DNA of 64,000 nt from Barrientosiimonas humi (lineage in GTDB: Bacteria; Actinomycetota; Actinomycetes; Actinomycetales; Dermatophilaceae): NCBI RefSeq assembly GCF_006716095.1, contig NZ_VFOK01000001.1, forward strand, positions 372,001-436,000. The letters run 5' to 3'. A model generated the notes under the pieces. That model worked only from the letters and a program-made list of their open reading frames with translations, was not told the DNA's origin and did no database searches. Made by a program: the position numbers and the translations under genes. Positions 9,804-18,278 of this stretch are shown here, piece after piece; the stretch's first letter is position 1, and the number at the start of each line of letters is the position of its first letter.

Positions 9804-10376
9804 ATGCGCTTGATCATCCTTGGACCGCCCGGTGCCGGAAAGGGCACGCAGGCCGAGCGGCTCGCTGCCGAGCGGGGCATCCCGCACATCTCCACCGGCG
9901 ACATCTTCCGCAGCAACATCAAGAACGAGACCCCGCTGGGGCTGCAGGTCAAGGGCATCCTCGACTCGGGCGGCTACGTGCCCGACGAGGTCACCGACCA
10001 GATCGTCGCCGACCGGCTGGCGCAGCCCGACGCGCAGCAGGGGTTCCTGCTCGACGGCTACCCGCGCACCATGCCGCAGGTGCAGGCGCTCGACGCGCTC
10101 ATGGAGCAGCAGGGCCAGCCGCTGGACGCGGTGCTCAAGCTGACCGTCGTCGAGGGTGAGCTGGTGCAGCGTCTGCTCGAGCGCGCGCGCACCTCCGGTC
10201 GCACCGACGACACCGAAGAGGTCATCCGCGAGCGGCAGGCCATCTACGAGCGGGAAACCGCGCCGCTGGCCGCCTACTACGCCGAGCGCGGCCGGCTCGT
10301 GGAGATCGACGGCATGGGCTCGGTCGACGAGGTCGCCGGCCGCATCGGGGCCGTCCTCGACGGCCTCGGCCGCTGA
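9804..10376 (+). CDS. adk: Adenylate kinase
   Basis: Adenylate kinase interconverts AMP, ADP and ATP in the cytoplasm. The ATG at 9804 gives a 190-residue protein starting MRLIILGPPGAGKGT, with the P-loop at residues 7-15, DGYPRT near 85 and the LID arginines. The LID is the short form without the zinc-binding cysteines, as in other actinobacteria. GGGAG precedes the start. The secY-adk-map-infA order is conserved widely. Confidence 0.98.
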   Translation: MRLIILGPPGAGKGTQAERLAAERGIPHISTGDIFRSNIKNETPLGLQVKGILDSGGYVPDEVTDQIVADRLAQPDAQQGFLLDGYPRTMPQVQALDALMEQQGQPLDAVLKLTVVEGELVQRLLERARTSGRTDDTEEVIRERQAIYERETAPLAAYYAERGRLVEIDGMGSVDEVAGRIGAVLDGLGR

Positions 10377-10390
10377 CCCGCGGCCCGTCC

Positions 10391-11233
10391 ATGGTTCGCC
10401 TCGGTCGATCGACCCTGCCCGCCAAGACCCCCGACCAGGTGCGCACGATGCGCCGGGCCGGGATGGTCGTCCGGCAGGCGCTGGACGCCGTCGCGGCCGA
10501 GCTGGCCCCGGGGCGCACCACCGGTCACCTCGACGCGGTCGCCGCGCGGGTCATCGAGCAGGCCGGGGCGACGCCGAGCTTCCTCGGTTACCACGGCTTC
10601 CCGGGCGTCGTGTGCGTCAGCGTCAACGACGAGGTCGTGCACGGCATCCCCGGTGAGCGGGTGCTCGAGGCCGGCGACCTGGTGTCGGTCGACTGCGGCG
10701 CGATCGTCGACGGCTGGCACGGCGACGCCGCGTTCACCGCGGTGGTCGGGGGAGAGGCCGCCGCCCGGCCCGAGGACCTCGAGCTCAACGCCGTGACCGA
10801 GGACGCGCTGTGGGCGGGCATCCGGGCGCTGCACCCGGGGGAGCGGCTGCACGAGGTCGGGGCGGCCGTGCAGGACCTGGTCGAGGCCGAGGCGGCCCGG
10901 CGCGGTCGCACGTTCGGGATCCTCGACGGCTACACCGGCCACGGCATCGGCACCGAGATGCACCAGGAGCCCTCGGTCTACAACGAGCGGGTGCGCGAGC
11001 GCGGGCCCAAGGTGCGCGTCGGCGCCACGATCGCCATCGAGCCGATGATCACCCTCGGCACCCACGAGTCGCACGAGCTCGACGACGACTGGACCGTCGT
11101 CACCGACGACGGCTCGCGCGGTGCGCACTGGGAGCAGACCGTCGCCGTCACCCCCGGTGGGCTGTGGGTGCTGACCGCCGCCGACGGCGGCGAGGCGCGC
11201 CTGGGCGACCGGTACGCCCCGCTCGACGGCTGA
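10391..11233 (+). CDS. map: Methionine aminopeptidase, type I
   Basis: Removes the initiator methionine from nascent proteins in the cytoplasm. The 280-residue product has the pita-bread fold metal ligands: two Asp in VDCGAIVDGWHGDAAF, His in GHGIGTEMHQEP, Glu in IAIEPMITLG, and Glu in AHWEQTVAVTPGG. GHGIGTEMHQEP is a type I signature. It starts 15 bases after adk. A second, separately encoded copy is common in actinobacteria but not visible here. Confidence 0.97.
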   Translation: MVRLGRSTLPAKTPDQVRTMRRAGMVVRQALDAVAAELAPGRTTGHLDAVAARVIEQAGATPSFLGYHGFPGVVCVSVNDEVVHGIPGERVLEAGDLVSVDCGAIVDGWHGDAAFTAVVGGEAAARPEDLELNAVTEDALWAGIRALHPGERLHEVGAAVQDLVEAEAARRGRTFGILDGYTGHGIGTEMHQEPSVYNERVRERGPKVRVGATIAIEPMITLGTHESHELDDDWTVVTDDGSRGAHWEQTVAVTPGGLWVLTAADGGEARLGDRYAPLDG

Positions 11234-11279
11234 CGTACGCCCTGCACCGCCCGATTTCGCGGAACGACACCCCTGCGCG

Positions 11280-11285
11280 TAAACT
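11280..11285 (+). promoter_or_regulatory. Candidate -10 element for infA
   Basis: The hexamer TAAACT in the 135-base map-infA gap resembles a sigma-70 -10 box, with TTTCGC as a weak upstream partner (19-base spacer). It would give a leader of about 80 bases for infA. This is a motif call only. Confidence 0.35.
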
Positions 11286-11368
11286 TGATCCTCGGTCACG
11301 TCTGTGCGTGATCGTCCTGGTCGTTCCCATCCGAGGGGGCGGCCGCCAACCAACGGATTGTGGAGGAC

Positions 11369-11590
11369 ATGGCCAAGAAGGACGGTGTCATCGAGATCGA
11401 GGGCACGATCGTCGAAGCTCTCCCGAACGCGATGTTCCGGGTGGAGCTGACCAACGGTCACAAGGTGCTCGCTCACATCTCCGGGAAGATGCGTCAGCAC
11501 TACATCCGGATCCTCCCCGAGGACCGGGTCGTGGTCGAGCTCAGCCCGTATGACCTGTCCCGCGGCCGGATCGTCTTCCGCTACCGCTGA
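11369..11590 (+). CDS. infA: Translation initiation factor IF-1
   Basis: IF-1 occupies the 30S A site during initiation. The start at 11369 gives [20 protein letters not shown] and 73 residues, the exact family length; TGGAGG stands just upstream. An upstream in-frame GTG (11360) would consume the ribosome-binding site and is rejected. The OB-fold includes [22 protein letters not shown]-type sequence ending GRIVFRYR. rpmJ follows after 107 bases. Confidence 0.98.
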   Translation: MAKKDGVIEIEGTIVEALPNAMFRVELTNGHKVLAHISGKMRQHYIRILPEDRVVVELSPYDLSRGRIVFRYR

Positions 11591-11697
11591 CCCAGGCGGG
11601 ACCGGCCATCCGGCCGGGCCCGTGCGCACCACCCCGAGAAAACCCACCCGTCGACTCACGTCCCCGTGATTCGGCCTGACTTCGAGACGGTAGGCAG

Positions 11698-11811
11698 ATG
11701 AAGGTCCAGCCGAGCGTCAAGAAGATCTGCGACAAGTGCAAGGTGATCCGCCGCAACGGCCGGGTCATGGTGATCTGCGACAACCTGCGCCACAAGCAGC
11801 GCCAGGGCTGA
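11698..11811 (+). CDS. rpmJ: 50S ribosomal protein L36
   Basis: A 37-residue gene: [19 protein letters not shown] followed by [18 protein letters not shown]. It is the zinc-ribbon type, with CxxC at residues 11-14, a third Cys at about 27 and His at about 32. L36 binds 23S rRNA near the L7/L12 stalk base. Its place between infA and rpsM is standard. The cysteine-containing form implies zinc dependence, as with the S14 encoded at 5269. Confidence 0.97.
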   Translation: MKVQPSVKKICDKCKVIRRNGRVMVICDNLRHKQRQG

Positions 11812-11909
11812 GCACCAGCACGACTCGCGGTCTTCGACCGCACGCCACAACTGCATCCACGCACCACCCGACCCCTGCCGGTCAGCTCCGGCCGACCGCA
11901 GGACGTCAC

Positions 11910-11929
11910 CCCCGGCGCGAAGGCCGGGG
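11910..11929 (+). other. Hairpin upstream of rpsM
   Basis: Within the 202-base gap at 11812-12013 a seven-base-pair stem (CCCCGGC, six-base loop, GCCGGGG) is visible at 11910-11929. It may be an attenuator, processing site or weak terminator between rpmJ and rpsM. No other feature was recognised in the gap. Confidence 0.4.
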
Positions 11930-12013
11930 ACCCAGCAACCAGCCACTCCGGCTGACGCGGGACCGGCGGTGCGTCTCACACCTTCGCACCGCACCCAAGG
12001 AGAACCCGCCACC

Positions 12014-12391
12014 ATGGCACGACTCATCGGAGTCGACCTGCCGCGCGAGAAGCGCGTCGAGGTCGCCCTGACCTACATCTTCGGCGTCGGCAAGACCCGC
12101 GCCGCCGAGACCCTCGCCGCGACGGGCGTCAGCCCCGACACCCGCGTGCGCGACCTCAGCGAGGAAGAGGTCGTCAAGCTGCGCGACCACCTCGAGAGCA
12201 GCTTCCGCCTCGAGGGCGACCTGCGCCGTGAGGTCGCCGCCGACATCCGCCGCAAGGTCGAGATCGGCAGCTACCAGGGTCTGCGCCACCGCCGGGGCCT
12301 GCCGGTCCACGGCCAGCGCACCAAGACCAACGCCCGCACCCGCAAGGGTCCGAAGCGGACTGTGGCTGGCAAGAAGAAGGCCACCAAGTAA
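12014..12391 (+). CDS. rpsM: 30S ribosomal protein S13
   Basis: S13 forms intersubunit bridges B1a/B1b with the 50S. The ATG at 12014, preceded by AAGGAG at 11997-12002, gives [21 protein letters not shown] and 125 residues. The helix-two-turn-helix region VGKTRA and the C-terminal basic tail ([19 protein letters not shown]) that reaches the P-site tRNA are present. First gene of the alpha-type block. Confidence 0.98.
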   Translation: MARLIGVDLPREKRVEVALTYIFGVGKTRAAETLAATGVSPDTRVRDLSEEEVVKLRDHLESSFRLEGDLRREVAADIRRKVEIGSYQGLRHRRGLPVHGQRTKTNARTRKGPKRTVAGKKKATK

Positions 12392-12477
12392 GTCCCGCTG
12401 TCATCGGTCCGACTGAGACGAGACAGCACAGCCGGACGTACCCCAAAGCCTTATTCCGCTAGCACAGGAGAAACACC

Positions 12478-12885
12478 ATGCCTCCCAAGACCCGAGGGTC
12501 CGCGGGCGCCAAGAAGGTGCGCCGCAAGGTCAAGAAGAACGTCGCCGCCGGCCAGGCGCACATCAAGAGCACGTTCAACAACACCATCGTGTCCATCACC
12601 GACGAGACCGGTGCCGTGATCTCGTGGGCCTCCGCCGGCCAGGTCGGCTTCAAGGGCTCGCGCAAGTCCACCCCGTTCGCCGCGCAGATGGCGGCCGAGG
12701 CCGCCGCCCGCCGCGCCATGGAGCACGGCATGCGCAAGGTCGACGTCTTCGTCAAGGGCCCGGGCTCCGGTCGTGAGACCGCGATCCGCTCGCTGACCGC
12801 CACCGGCCTCGAGGTCGGTGCCATCAGCGACGTCACCCCCACGCCGCACAACGGCGTTCGCCAGCCCAAGCGCCGTCGCGTCTGA
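12478..12885 (+). CDS. rpsK: 30S ribosomal protein S11
   Basis: S11 lines the mRNA exit channel on the 30S platform. The 135-residue product contains [36 protein letters not shown] and [18 protein letters not shown], the family hallmarks. AGGAGAAA lies upstream. It follows rpsM after 86 bases and precedes rpsD. Confidence 0.98.
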   Translation: MPPKTRGSAGAKKVRRKVKKNVAAGQAHIKSTFNNTIVSITDETGAVISWASAGQVGFKGSRKSTPFAAQMAAEAAARRAMEHGMRKVDVFVKGPGSGRETAIRSLTATGLEVGAISDVTPTPHNGVRQPKRRRV

Positions 12886-12914
12886 CCGGCCGACCTTCCT
12901 AGGAGATACGAACC

Positions 12915-13523
12915 ATGGCCCGTTACACCGGCCCCATCACCAAGAAGTCGCGCCGGCTCAAGACCGACCTCGTCGGCGGCGACAAGAACTTCGAGATGCG
13001 CCCCTTCCCGCCCGGCCAGCACGGCCGTGGCCGGGTGCAGGAGAAGGAGTACCTGACCCAGCTGCAGGAGAAGCAGAAGGCTCGCTTCACCTACGGCGTC
13101 ATGGAGAAGCAGTTCGTCCGCTACTACAAGGAGGCGGCGCGTCGCCCCGGCAAGACCGGTGACAACCTGCTCATCCTGCTGGAGTCGCGGCTCGACAACG
13201 TCGTTTACCGCGCCGGCCTCGCCCGCACCCGCCGTGCGGCCCGCCAGCTCGTGACGCACGGTCACTTCGAGGTCAACGGCCAGCGCGTCGACGTCCCGTC
13301 CTACCGGGTCGAGCAGTACGACATCATCACCGTCCGCGAGAAGTCGCGCGAGACCTTCCCGATCCAGCTGGCTCGGGAGACCTTCGGCGAGCGTCCCGTC
13401 CCGGCGTGGATGCACGTCTCCGACGGCACCCTGCAGATCCTGATCCACCAGCTCCCGGTGCGCGAGCAGATCGATGTTCCGCTCACCGAGCAGCTGATCG
13501 TGGAGCTGTACTCGAAGAACTGA
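12915..13523 (+). CDS. rpsD: 30S ribosomal protein S4
   Basis: S4 is a primary assembly protein of the 30S body and, in E. coli, the translational repressor of the alpha operon. The 202-residue product starts MARYTGPITKKSRRLKTD and has an S4 RNA-binding domain (about residues 92-155, LESRLDNVVYRAGLARTRRAARQLVTHGH). It lacks the zinc-binding N-terminal cysteines, as is common for this copy. An AGGAG motif precedes the start. Confidence 0.98.
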   Translation: MARYTGPITKKSRRLKTDLVGGDKNFEMRPFPPGQHGRGRVQEKEYLTQLQEKQKARFTYGVMEKQFVRYYKEAARRPGKTGDNLLILLESRLDNVVYRAGLARTRRAARQLVTHGHFEVNGQRVDVPSYRVEQYDIITVREKSRETFPIQLARETFGERPVPAWMHVSDGTLQILIHQLPVREQIDVPLTEQLIVELYSKN

Positions 13524-13601
13524 CGCTCCTTCGTCGCGTCGTTCTTCGTCGTACCGCTCCCCGCTCAGCTGCCGCGCTCTTTGGCTCGGCTCCTCGCAGG
13601 C

Positions 13602-13644
13602 CGGGCGGCGGACGGGCTCGCACGCTCGCTCCGTCCGCCGCCCG
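13602..13644 (+). terminator. Strong hairpin after rpsD
   Basis: A perfect 14-base-pair inverted repeat (CGGGCGGCGGACGG at 13602-13615 and its complement at 13631-13644) with a 15-base loop stands 80 bases after rpsD. There is no U-tract. It probably attenuates or processes transcription between rpsD and rpoA. Confidence 0.65.
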
Positions 13645-13705
13645 CCCTGGTCGTCGCCTCGCGGCCGTCGACCTTCTGAGGTGGCCGGGTCTCCCGGGCT
13701 CTTGC

Positions 13706-13913
13706 CACACGCTGGTCGAGTAGGGCGAGGCGCTAGCCGAGCCCGTATCGAGACCGGCACACGTTGGTCGAGTGGGGCGAGGCGGTAGCCGAGCCCGTAT
13801 CGAGACCGGCACACGTTGGTCGAGTGGGGCGAGGCGCTAGCCGAGCCCGTATCGAGACCGGCACACGTTGGTCGAGTGGGGCGAGGCGCTAGCCGAGTCC
13901 GTATCGAGGCCAG
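13706..13913. repeat. Four tandem 52-bp repeats between rpsD and rpoA
   Basis: The 487-base gap 13524-14010 contains no gene. From 13706 a 52-base unit is repeated four times at exact period (starts 13706, 13758, 13810, 13862). Each has TTGGTCGAGT near the left and CGTATCGAGACCGG at the right; copies differ at only a few positions. The same end motifs recur at 30759-30847, so this is a dispersed palindromic-type intergenic element amplified in tandem. No transposase is associated. Confidence 0.9.
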
Positions 13914-14010
13914 TGCAGAACCACAACCGAATACGGCAGTTCACGGACCGATGTGACTGCTGGTCTTCACGAGGCGTCATATAGCGGTCGCCCGTGGGAA
14001 GGAAATCACC

Positions 14011-15045
14011 GTGCTCATCGCACAGCGCCCCACCCTCAGCGAGGACGTTGTCTCCGAGAACCGGTCCCGGTTCGTCATCGAGCCGCTGGAGCCGGGCTTC
14101 GGCTACACGCTCGGCAACTCCCTGCGTCGTACGCTGCTCTCCTCGATCCCCGGTGCCTCGGTCACGAGCCTGCGGATCGACGGTGTGCAGCACGAGTTCT
14201 CCACGGTCCCCGGGGTCAAGGAGGACGTCACCGAGATCATCCTCAACATCAAGGGCCTGGTCGTCTCCTCGGAGCACGACGAGCCGGTCGTGATGTACCT
14301 GCGCAAGCAGGGCCCCGGCGCGGTCACCGCTGCCGACATCGCGCCGCCCGCCGGTGTCGAGGTGCACAACGCCGGCCTGCACATCGCGACCCTGAACGAC
14401 AAGGGCAAGCTCGAGATGGAGCTGACCGTCGAGCGCGGCCGCGGTTACGTCTCGGCGCAGCAGAACAAGTCGGCCGACAACGAGATCGGCCGCATCCCGG
14501 TCGACTCGATCTACAGCCCCGTGCTGGCCGTGACCTACAAGGTCGAGGCCACCCGAGTCGAGCAGCGCACCGACTTCGACAAGCTCATCGTCGACGTCGA
14601 GACCAAGAACTCGATGGCCCCGCGCGACGCGATGGCCTCCGCCGGCAAGACCCTGGTCGAGCTGTTCGGCCTGGCCCGCGAGCTCAACGTCGAGGCCGAG
14701 GGCATCGACATGGGCCCGTCGCCGACCGACGCGGCCCTGGCCGCCGACCTGGCGCTGCCGATCGAGGACCTCGAGCTGACCGTGCGGTCCTACAACTGCC
14801 TCAAGCGCGAGGGCATCCACAGCGTGGGTGAGCTCGTGGGTCGCAGCGAGGCCGACCTGCTCGACATCCGCAACTTCGGGGCCAAGTCGATCGACGAGGT
14901 CAAGGACAAGCTGCGCGAGATGGGTCTGCAGCTCAAGGACAGCCCGCCCGGGTTCGACGCGAGCGCCATCGCCGACCGTTACGAGGACGACGACCTGCAG
15001 GGCGAGGGCGACGACGCCAGCTTCGCCGAGGACGAGCAGTACTGA
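14011..15045 (+). CDS. rpoA: DNA-directed RNA polymerase subunit alpha
   Basis: Alpha dimerises to nucleate RNA polymerase assembly and its C-terminal domain binds promoter DNA and activators. The GTG at 14011, with GGAAGGA upstream, gives 344 residues. The N-terminal domain (to about 230) includes [19 protein letters not shown]; the C-terminal domain includes [17 protein letters not shown] and [13 protein letters not shown] 25-residue acidic tail follows. It is separated from rpsD by the repeat-bearing gap. Confidence 0.98.
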   Translation: MLIAQRPTLSEDVVSENRSRFVIEPLEPGFGYTLGNSLRRTLLSSIPGASVTSLRIDGVQHEFSTVPGVKEDVTEIILNIKGLVVSSEHDEPVVMYLRKQGPGAVTAADIAPPAGVEVHNAGLHIATLNDKGKLEMELTVERGRGYVSAQQNKSADNEIGRIPVDSIYSPVLAVTYKVEATRVEQRTDFDKLIVDVETKNSMAPRDAMASAGKTLVELFGLARELNVEAEGIDMGPSPTDAALAADLALPIEDLELTVRSYNCLKREGIHSVGELVGRSEADLLDIRNFGAKSIDEVKDKLREMGLQLKDSPPGFDASAIADRYEDDDLQGEGDDASFAEDEQY

Positions 15046-15101
15046 GCCGCTGAGACCGGCCGAGCCCGCGAGGGCGTACGCCGGAGCGAGAAGGAGACAC
15101 C

Positions 15102-15893
15102 ATGCCTACCCCCACGAAGGGCCCCCGCCTCGGCGGCGGCCCCGCGCACGAGCGGCTCATCCTGGCCAACCTGGCTACGCAGCTGTTCGAGCACGACCGC
15201 ATCACCACCACCGAGGCCAAGGCCAAGCGGCTGCGTCCGCTCGCCGAGCGTCTGGTGACCTTCGCCAAGCGTGGCGACCTGCACTCGCGCCGTCGCGTGC
15301 TCACGGTCGTCCGTGACAAGGGCGTCGTGCACCGGCTGTTCGAGGAGATCGCGCCCGACATGGCCGAGCGTCCCGGCGGCTACACCCGCATCACCAAGAT
15401 CGCGCCGCGCAAGGGTGACAACGCCCCCATGGCCGTGATCGAGCTGGTGCGCGAGGCCGTCGTGAGCAAGCCCAAGCGCGCCGTCGTCGCCGAGGCCGAG
15501 GGCGCCACCAAGCGCGCGGCCAAGGAGTCCGCCGCCGAGGAGACCACCGAGCCGCAGGCCACCGCCGCCGCGCCGGTCGTCGACGCCGAGACCGCTGCGG
15601 CCACCGAGGCGCCGGTCGACGACGCCGCCGCTGCCGACGAGGCCAAGGACGCCGGCGAGGGCACCGACGGTGGCTTCGGCCCCGACTCGGCCGCCCCGAC
15701 CGCCGACGGCTCGGCCCCCGAGGGCTTCGACGTCAAGGGCAACAAGGACTCGATGAAGTACCACGTGCCCGGTTCGCGCTGGTACGACTCCACCGAGGCC
15801 GAGGTCTGGTTCCGCACCGCGGACGCCGCCGTCGCCGCGGGCTTCGCGCCCGCCGGTGGCGAGGACGCCCAGCAGGCCGACAAGGACGCCTGA
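15102..15893 (+). CDS. rplQ: 50S ribosomal protein L17 with C-terminal sunset-like extension
   Basis: L17 is a 23S rRNA-binding protein near the exit tunnel. The first 120 residues are the family core ([18 protein letters not shown], then [15 protein letters not shown]). The product is 263 residues, about twice the E. coli length: after an Ala/Glu-rich linker (about 125-205) comes a compact segment with [18 protein letters not shown] and [16 protein letters not shown] (about 210-250). That block resembles the small sunset domain found in other actinobacterial and Firmicute proteins; the match is from memory. Confidence 0.93.
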   Translation: MPTPTKGPRLGGGPAHERLILANLATQLFEHDRITTTEAKAKRLRPLAERLVTFAKRGDLHSRRRVLTVVRDKGVVHRLFEEIAPDMAERPGGYTRITKIAPRKGDNAPMAVIELVREAVVSKPKRAVVAEAEGATKRAAKESAAEETTEPQATAAAPVVDAETAAATEAPVDDAAAADEAKDAGEGTDGGFGPDSAAPTADGSAPEGFDVKGNKDSMKYHVPGSRWYDSTEAEVWFRTADAAVAAGFAPAGGEDAQQADKDA

Positions 15894-15918
15894 CCGGTCG
15901 CGCACCCGCGCAGCACGC

Positions 15919-15959
15919 ACCGCCGCCCCGGCACGACTCGATCGTGCCGGGGCGGCGGT
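15919..15959 (+). terminator. Terminator of the ribosomal alpha operon
   Basis: A perfect 18-base-pair stem (15919-15936 and 15942-15959) with a five-base loop (CTCGA) stands 25 bases after rplQ. It is GC-rich without a long U-run. It ends the ribosomal block and insulates the following metal-efflux pair. Confidence 0.85.
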
Positions 15960-15984
15960 CTGTCGTGGGTCAGGCGTTGAGCGC

Positions 15985-16006
15985 TAGTATTTGCGCATGC
16001 ATGCAA
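15985..16006 (+). promoter_or_regulatory. Leaderless promoter and palindrome for the arsR-type gene
   Basis: TAGTAT at 15985-15990 is a good -10 box placed six bases before the ATG at 15997, so transcription should begin at or next to the start codon. The palindrome GCATGCATGC (15995-16004), flanked by TTGC and GCAA, overlaps the start and is a candidate site for self-repression. Confidence 0.55.
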
Positions 16007-16350
16007 GTACGCATCCTCCGGCCTGGAGCGAGGACGTCGTGACCCTGGCGGTCGAGGTCCTGCGGGTGCTGGCCGACCCCACGAGGCTGCAGCTGGCCGG
16101 TCTGCTGCTCGACGAGGAGCGCTCGGTCTCCGAGCTCGCCGCTGCCCTGGGGAAGCCGACCCCCGCGGTGTCGCAGCATCTGGCGAAGATGCGGATGGCG
16201 CGCCTGGTGATCACGCGCAAGCAGGGGACCTCGGTGCTGTACCGGGTGGAGAACGACCACGTGCGTCAGCTGGTCACCGACGCGATCGGACACGTGGAGC
16301 ACCTGCTGGACGACGTCCCGGCGCACCACCGCGTCGCAGGAGAGTCATGA
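15997..16350 (+). CDS. ArsR/SmtB-family metal-responsive repressor
   Basis: A winged-helix repressor that should release DNA on binding zinc or a similar ion. From the ATG at 15997 it has 117 residues; LRVLADPTRLQLAGLLL and the recognition helix around TPAVSQHLAKMRMARLV are typical. The C-terminal helix has NDH, ten residues, then HVEH, nearly the alpha-5 metal site DxHx10Hx2H of CzrA/NmtR, with Asn at the first position. Its stop overlaps the transporter start (ATGA), so it very likely controls that gene. Confidence 0.9.
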   Translation: MHASTHPPAWSEDVVTLAVEVLRVLADPTRLQLAGLLLDEERSVSELAAALGKPTPAVSQHLAKMRMARLVITRKQGTSVLYRVENDHVRQLVTDAIGHVEHLLDDVPAHHRVAGES

Positions 16351-17381
16351 CCGGCCGGCACGAGCACGGTCACGACCACGAGCACGAGGTGGGCGCCTGG
16401 GCGCGCGTGCGGCATGCCACCTCGGAGCTGCTCGGCGGCCACTCGCACGATGCTGCCGACCAGGTGGACGAGGCGCTCGAGGCCGACGCCCGGGGCCGTC
16501 GGGCGCTGTGGATCAGCCTGGCGGCGCTGCTGGTCACGGCCCTGCTGCAGGGGATCGTGGTGGTCTTCACCCGGTCGGTCGCCCTGCTGGGCGACACGCT
16601 GCACAACCTCGTCGACGCCGCGACGGCCATCCCGCTGCTCGTCGCGTTCTGGCTGGCGCGGCGCCCGGCGAACGACCGGTTCACCTACGGTTACGGCCGG
16701 GCCGAGGATCTCGCCGGTCTCTTCGTCATCGTGATGATCGCCCTGTCCAGCGTGCTCGCGGGATGGGAGGCGATCTCCCGGTTGATGGACCCGCGCGGGG
16801 TCTCCTACGTCTGGGCCGTGGCGCTCGCCGGACTCATCGGGTTCGCCGGCAACGAGCTGGTCGCCCGGTACCGCATCCGGGTGGGGCGGCAGATCGGTTC
16901 GGCCGCGCTGGTCGCCGACGGGTTGCACGCGCGCACCGACGGCTTCACCTCGCTGGCGGTCGTGCTGGGCGCGATCGGCGTCGCGGTCGGGTGGTCGTGG
17001 GCCGACCCGGTCATCGGCCTGCTGATCGCGGTCGCCATCCTCGGGGTGCTGCGCTCGGCCGCCAAGCAGGTCGGGGCTCGCCTGATGGACGCCGTCGACC
17101 CCGACCTGGTCGGGCGCGCGCGTGCCGTCATGCGCGACACCCCAGGGGTGCTGGGTGTCCGGTCCGTGCGGCTGCGGTGGATCGGCCACACGCTGCACGC
17201 GGAGGCTGACGTGGAGGTGGCCGGGCGTGCCACCGCCGAGGCGGCGCACGACGTCGCCCATCGCGTCGAGCAGCGCCTCATGGGGCAGCTTCCGAGGATG
17301 ACCGCGGCCGTGATCCATGTCAGTCCCAGGCCCGCGCGCACCGAGCTCAGCGGCTGCACCGAGGGTGAGGACGCCGCCTAG
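16347..17381 (+). CDS. Cation diffusion facilitator metal-efflux transporter
   Basis: A proton-coupled exporter of divalent metal ions in the cytoplasmic membrane. The 344-residue product has a histidine-rich N-terminus (HEHGHDHEHE), about six hydrophobic segments, and paired HxxxD metal sites: LGDTLHNLVDAATA in helix 2 and VADGLHARTDGFTS in helix 5. A soluble C-terminal domain follows from about residue 225. It is coupled to the upstream ArsR repressor; the metal is probably zinc, cadmium or cobalt, which sequence alone does not fix. Confidence 0.92.
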   Translation: MTGRHEHGHDHEHEVGAWARVRHATSELLGGHSHDAADQVDEALEADARGRRALWISLAALLVTALLQGIVVVFTRSVALLGDTLHNLVDAATAIPLLVAFWLARRPANDRFTYGYGRAEDLAGLFVIVMIALSSVLAGWEAISRLMDPRGVSYVWAVALAGLIGFAGNELVARYRIRVGRQIGSAALVADGLHARTDGFTSLAVVLGAIGVAVGWSWADPVIGLLIAVAILGVLRSAAKQVGARLMDAVDPDLVGRARAVMRDTPGVLGVRSVRLRWIGHTLHAEADVEVAGRATAEAAHDVAHRVEQRLMGQLPRMTAAVIHVSPRPARTELSGCTEGEDAA

Positions 17382-17384
17382 ACT
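17379..17384 (+). promoter_or_regulatory. -10 element for leaderless truA
   Basis: TAGACT overlaps the transporter stop codon and lies six bases before the truA GTG at 17391, the spacing of a leaderless transcript. No ribosome-binding sequence precedes that GTG. Confidence 0.5.
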
Positions 17385-17390
17385 CGGCGG

Positions 17391-18278
17391 GTGCGCCTCC
17401 GAGTCGACTTCGCCTACGACGGCACCGACTTCTCCGGGTGGGCTGCCCAGCCGGGGCGGCGGGCGGTCGAGAGCGAGCTGTCGGCGGCGCTGAGCCGGGT
17501 GCTGCGCGCCCCGGAGCCGGTGCGGCTCGTGGTGGCCGGGCGCACCGACGCCGGGGTGCACGCGGCCGGCGCGGTCTGCCACGCCGACGTCGACGAGGCC
17601 GCGTTCGCTGCGCTGCCCGGCCGCTCCGACCGGACGCCCCAGGAGGCGGCCGTCACCCGCCTCAACGGCGTGCTGCCGCCCGACGTGGTCGTGCGGGACG
17701 TCCAGGTGGCGCCGGAGGGGTTCGACGCGAGGTTCTCCGCGCTGCGGCGCCGGTACCGCTATCGGCTGTGCGACGACGTACGTCGGCTGGACCCGGTCCG
17801 TCGGCGCGACACCGTCGTGCACAAGCGGGCGCTCGACGTCGCCGCGATGGACGCCGCCGCACGAAACCTGTTGGGGTTGCACGACTTCGCCGCGTTCTGC
17901 AAGAAGCGGGAGGGCGCGACGACGGTGCGCACGCTGCTGGACTACTCATGGGTGCGCGGGGCCGACGGGGTGCTCGAAGCGACCGTGCTGGCCGACGCGT
18001 TCTGCCACTCGATGGTGCGTTCGCTGGTCGGGGCCGTGGTGCCCGTGGGCGAGGGGCGGCGGGAGGTCGACTGGCCGGCACAGGTGCTGTCGGCAGGTCG
18101 GCGCGACCCGGCGGTGGCGGTGATGCCCCCGCACGGCCTGTCGCTCGTCGAGGTGGTCTACCCGCCGGACGACCGGCTGGCCGAGCGGGCTACTCAGGCT
18201 CGCGCGACCCGTGAGCTTCCGGCGACTGCGCGTCGCGCGCCCGACGAGCCCGGACCCGGCGAACCACCCACCAGATGA
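17391..18278 (+). CDS. truA: tRNA pseudouridine(38-40) synthase
   Basis: Converts uridines 38-40 of the anticodon stem to pseudouridine. The catalytic Asp53 is in AGRTDAGVHA; RYRYRL and the HDFAAFCKK segment also fit the family. The product is 295 residues; homology ends around LSLVEVVYPPDD and the last 35 residues are a disordered tail encoded opposite the 3' end of the convergent dedA gene (89-base overlap). GTG at 17391 was chosen from the family N-terminus MRLRVDFAYDGTDFSGW. Confidence 0.95.
   Translation: MRLRVDFAYDGTDFSGWAAQPGRRAVESELSAALSRVLRAPEPVRLVVAGRTDAGVHAAGAVCHADVDEAAFAALPGRSDRTPQEAAVTRLNGVLPPDVVVRDVQVAPEGFDARFSALRRRYRYRLCDDVRRLDPVRRRDTVVHKRALDVAAMDAAARNLLGLHDFAAFCKKREGATTVRTLLDYSWVRGADGVLEATVLADAFCHSMVRSLVGAVVPVGEGRREVDWPAQVLSAGRRDPAVAVMPPHGLSLVEVVYPPDDRLAERATQARATRELPATARRAPDEPGPGEPPTR

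Noticed and set aside
13706-13913. Insertion sequence or transposon remnant
   Set aside because: No transposase fragment, no target duplications visible; tandem 52-bp units fit an amplified intergenic repeat.
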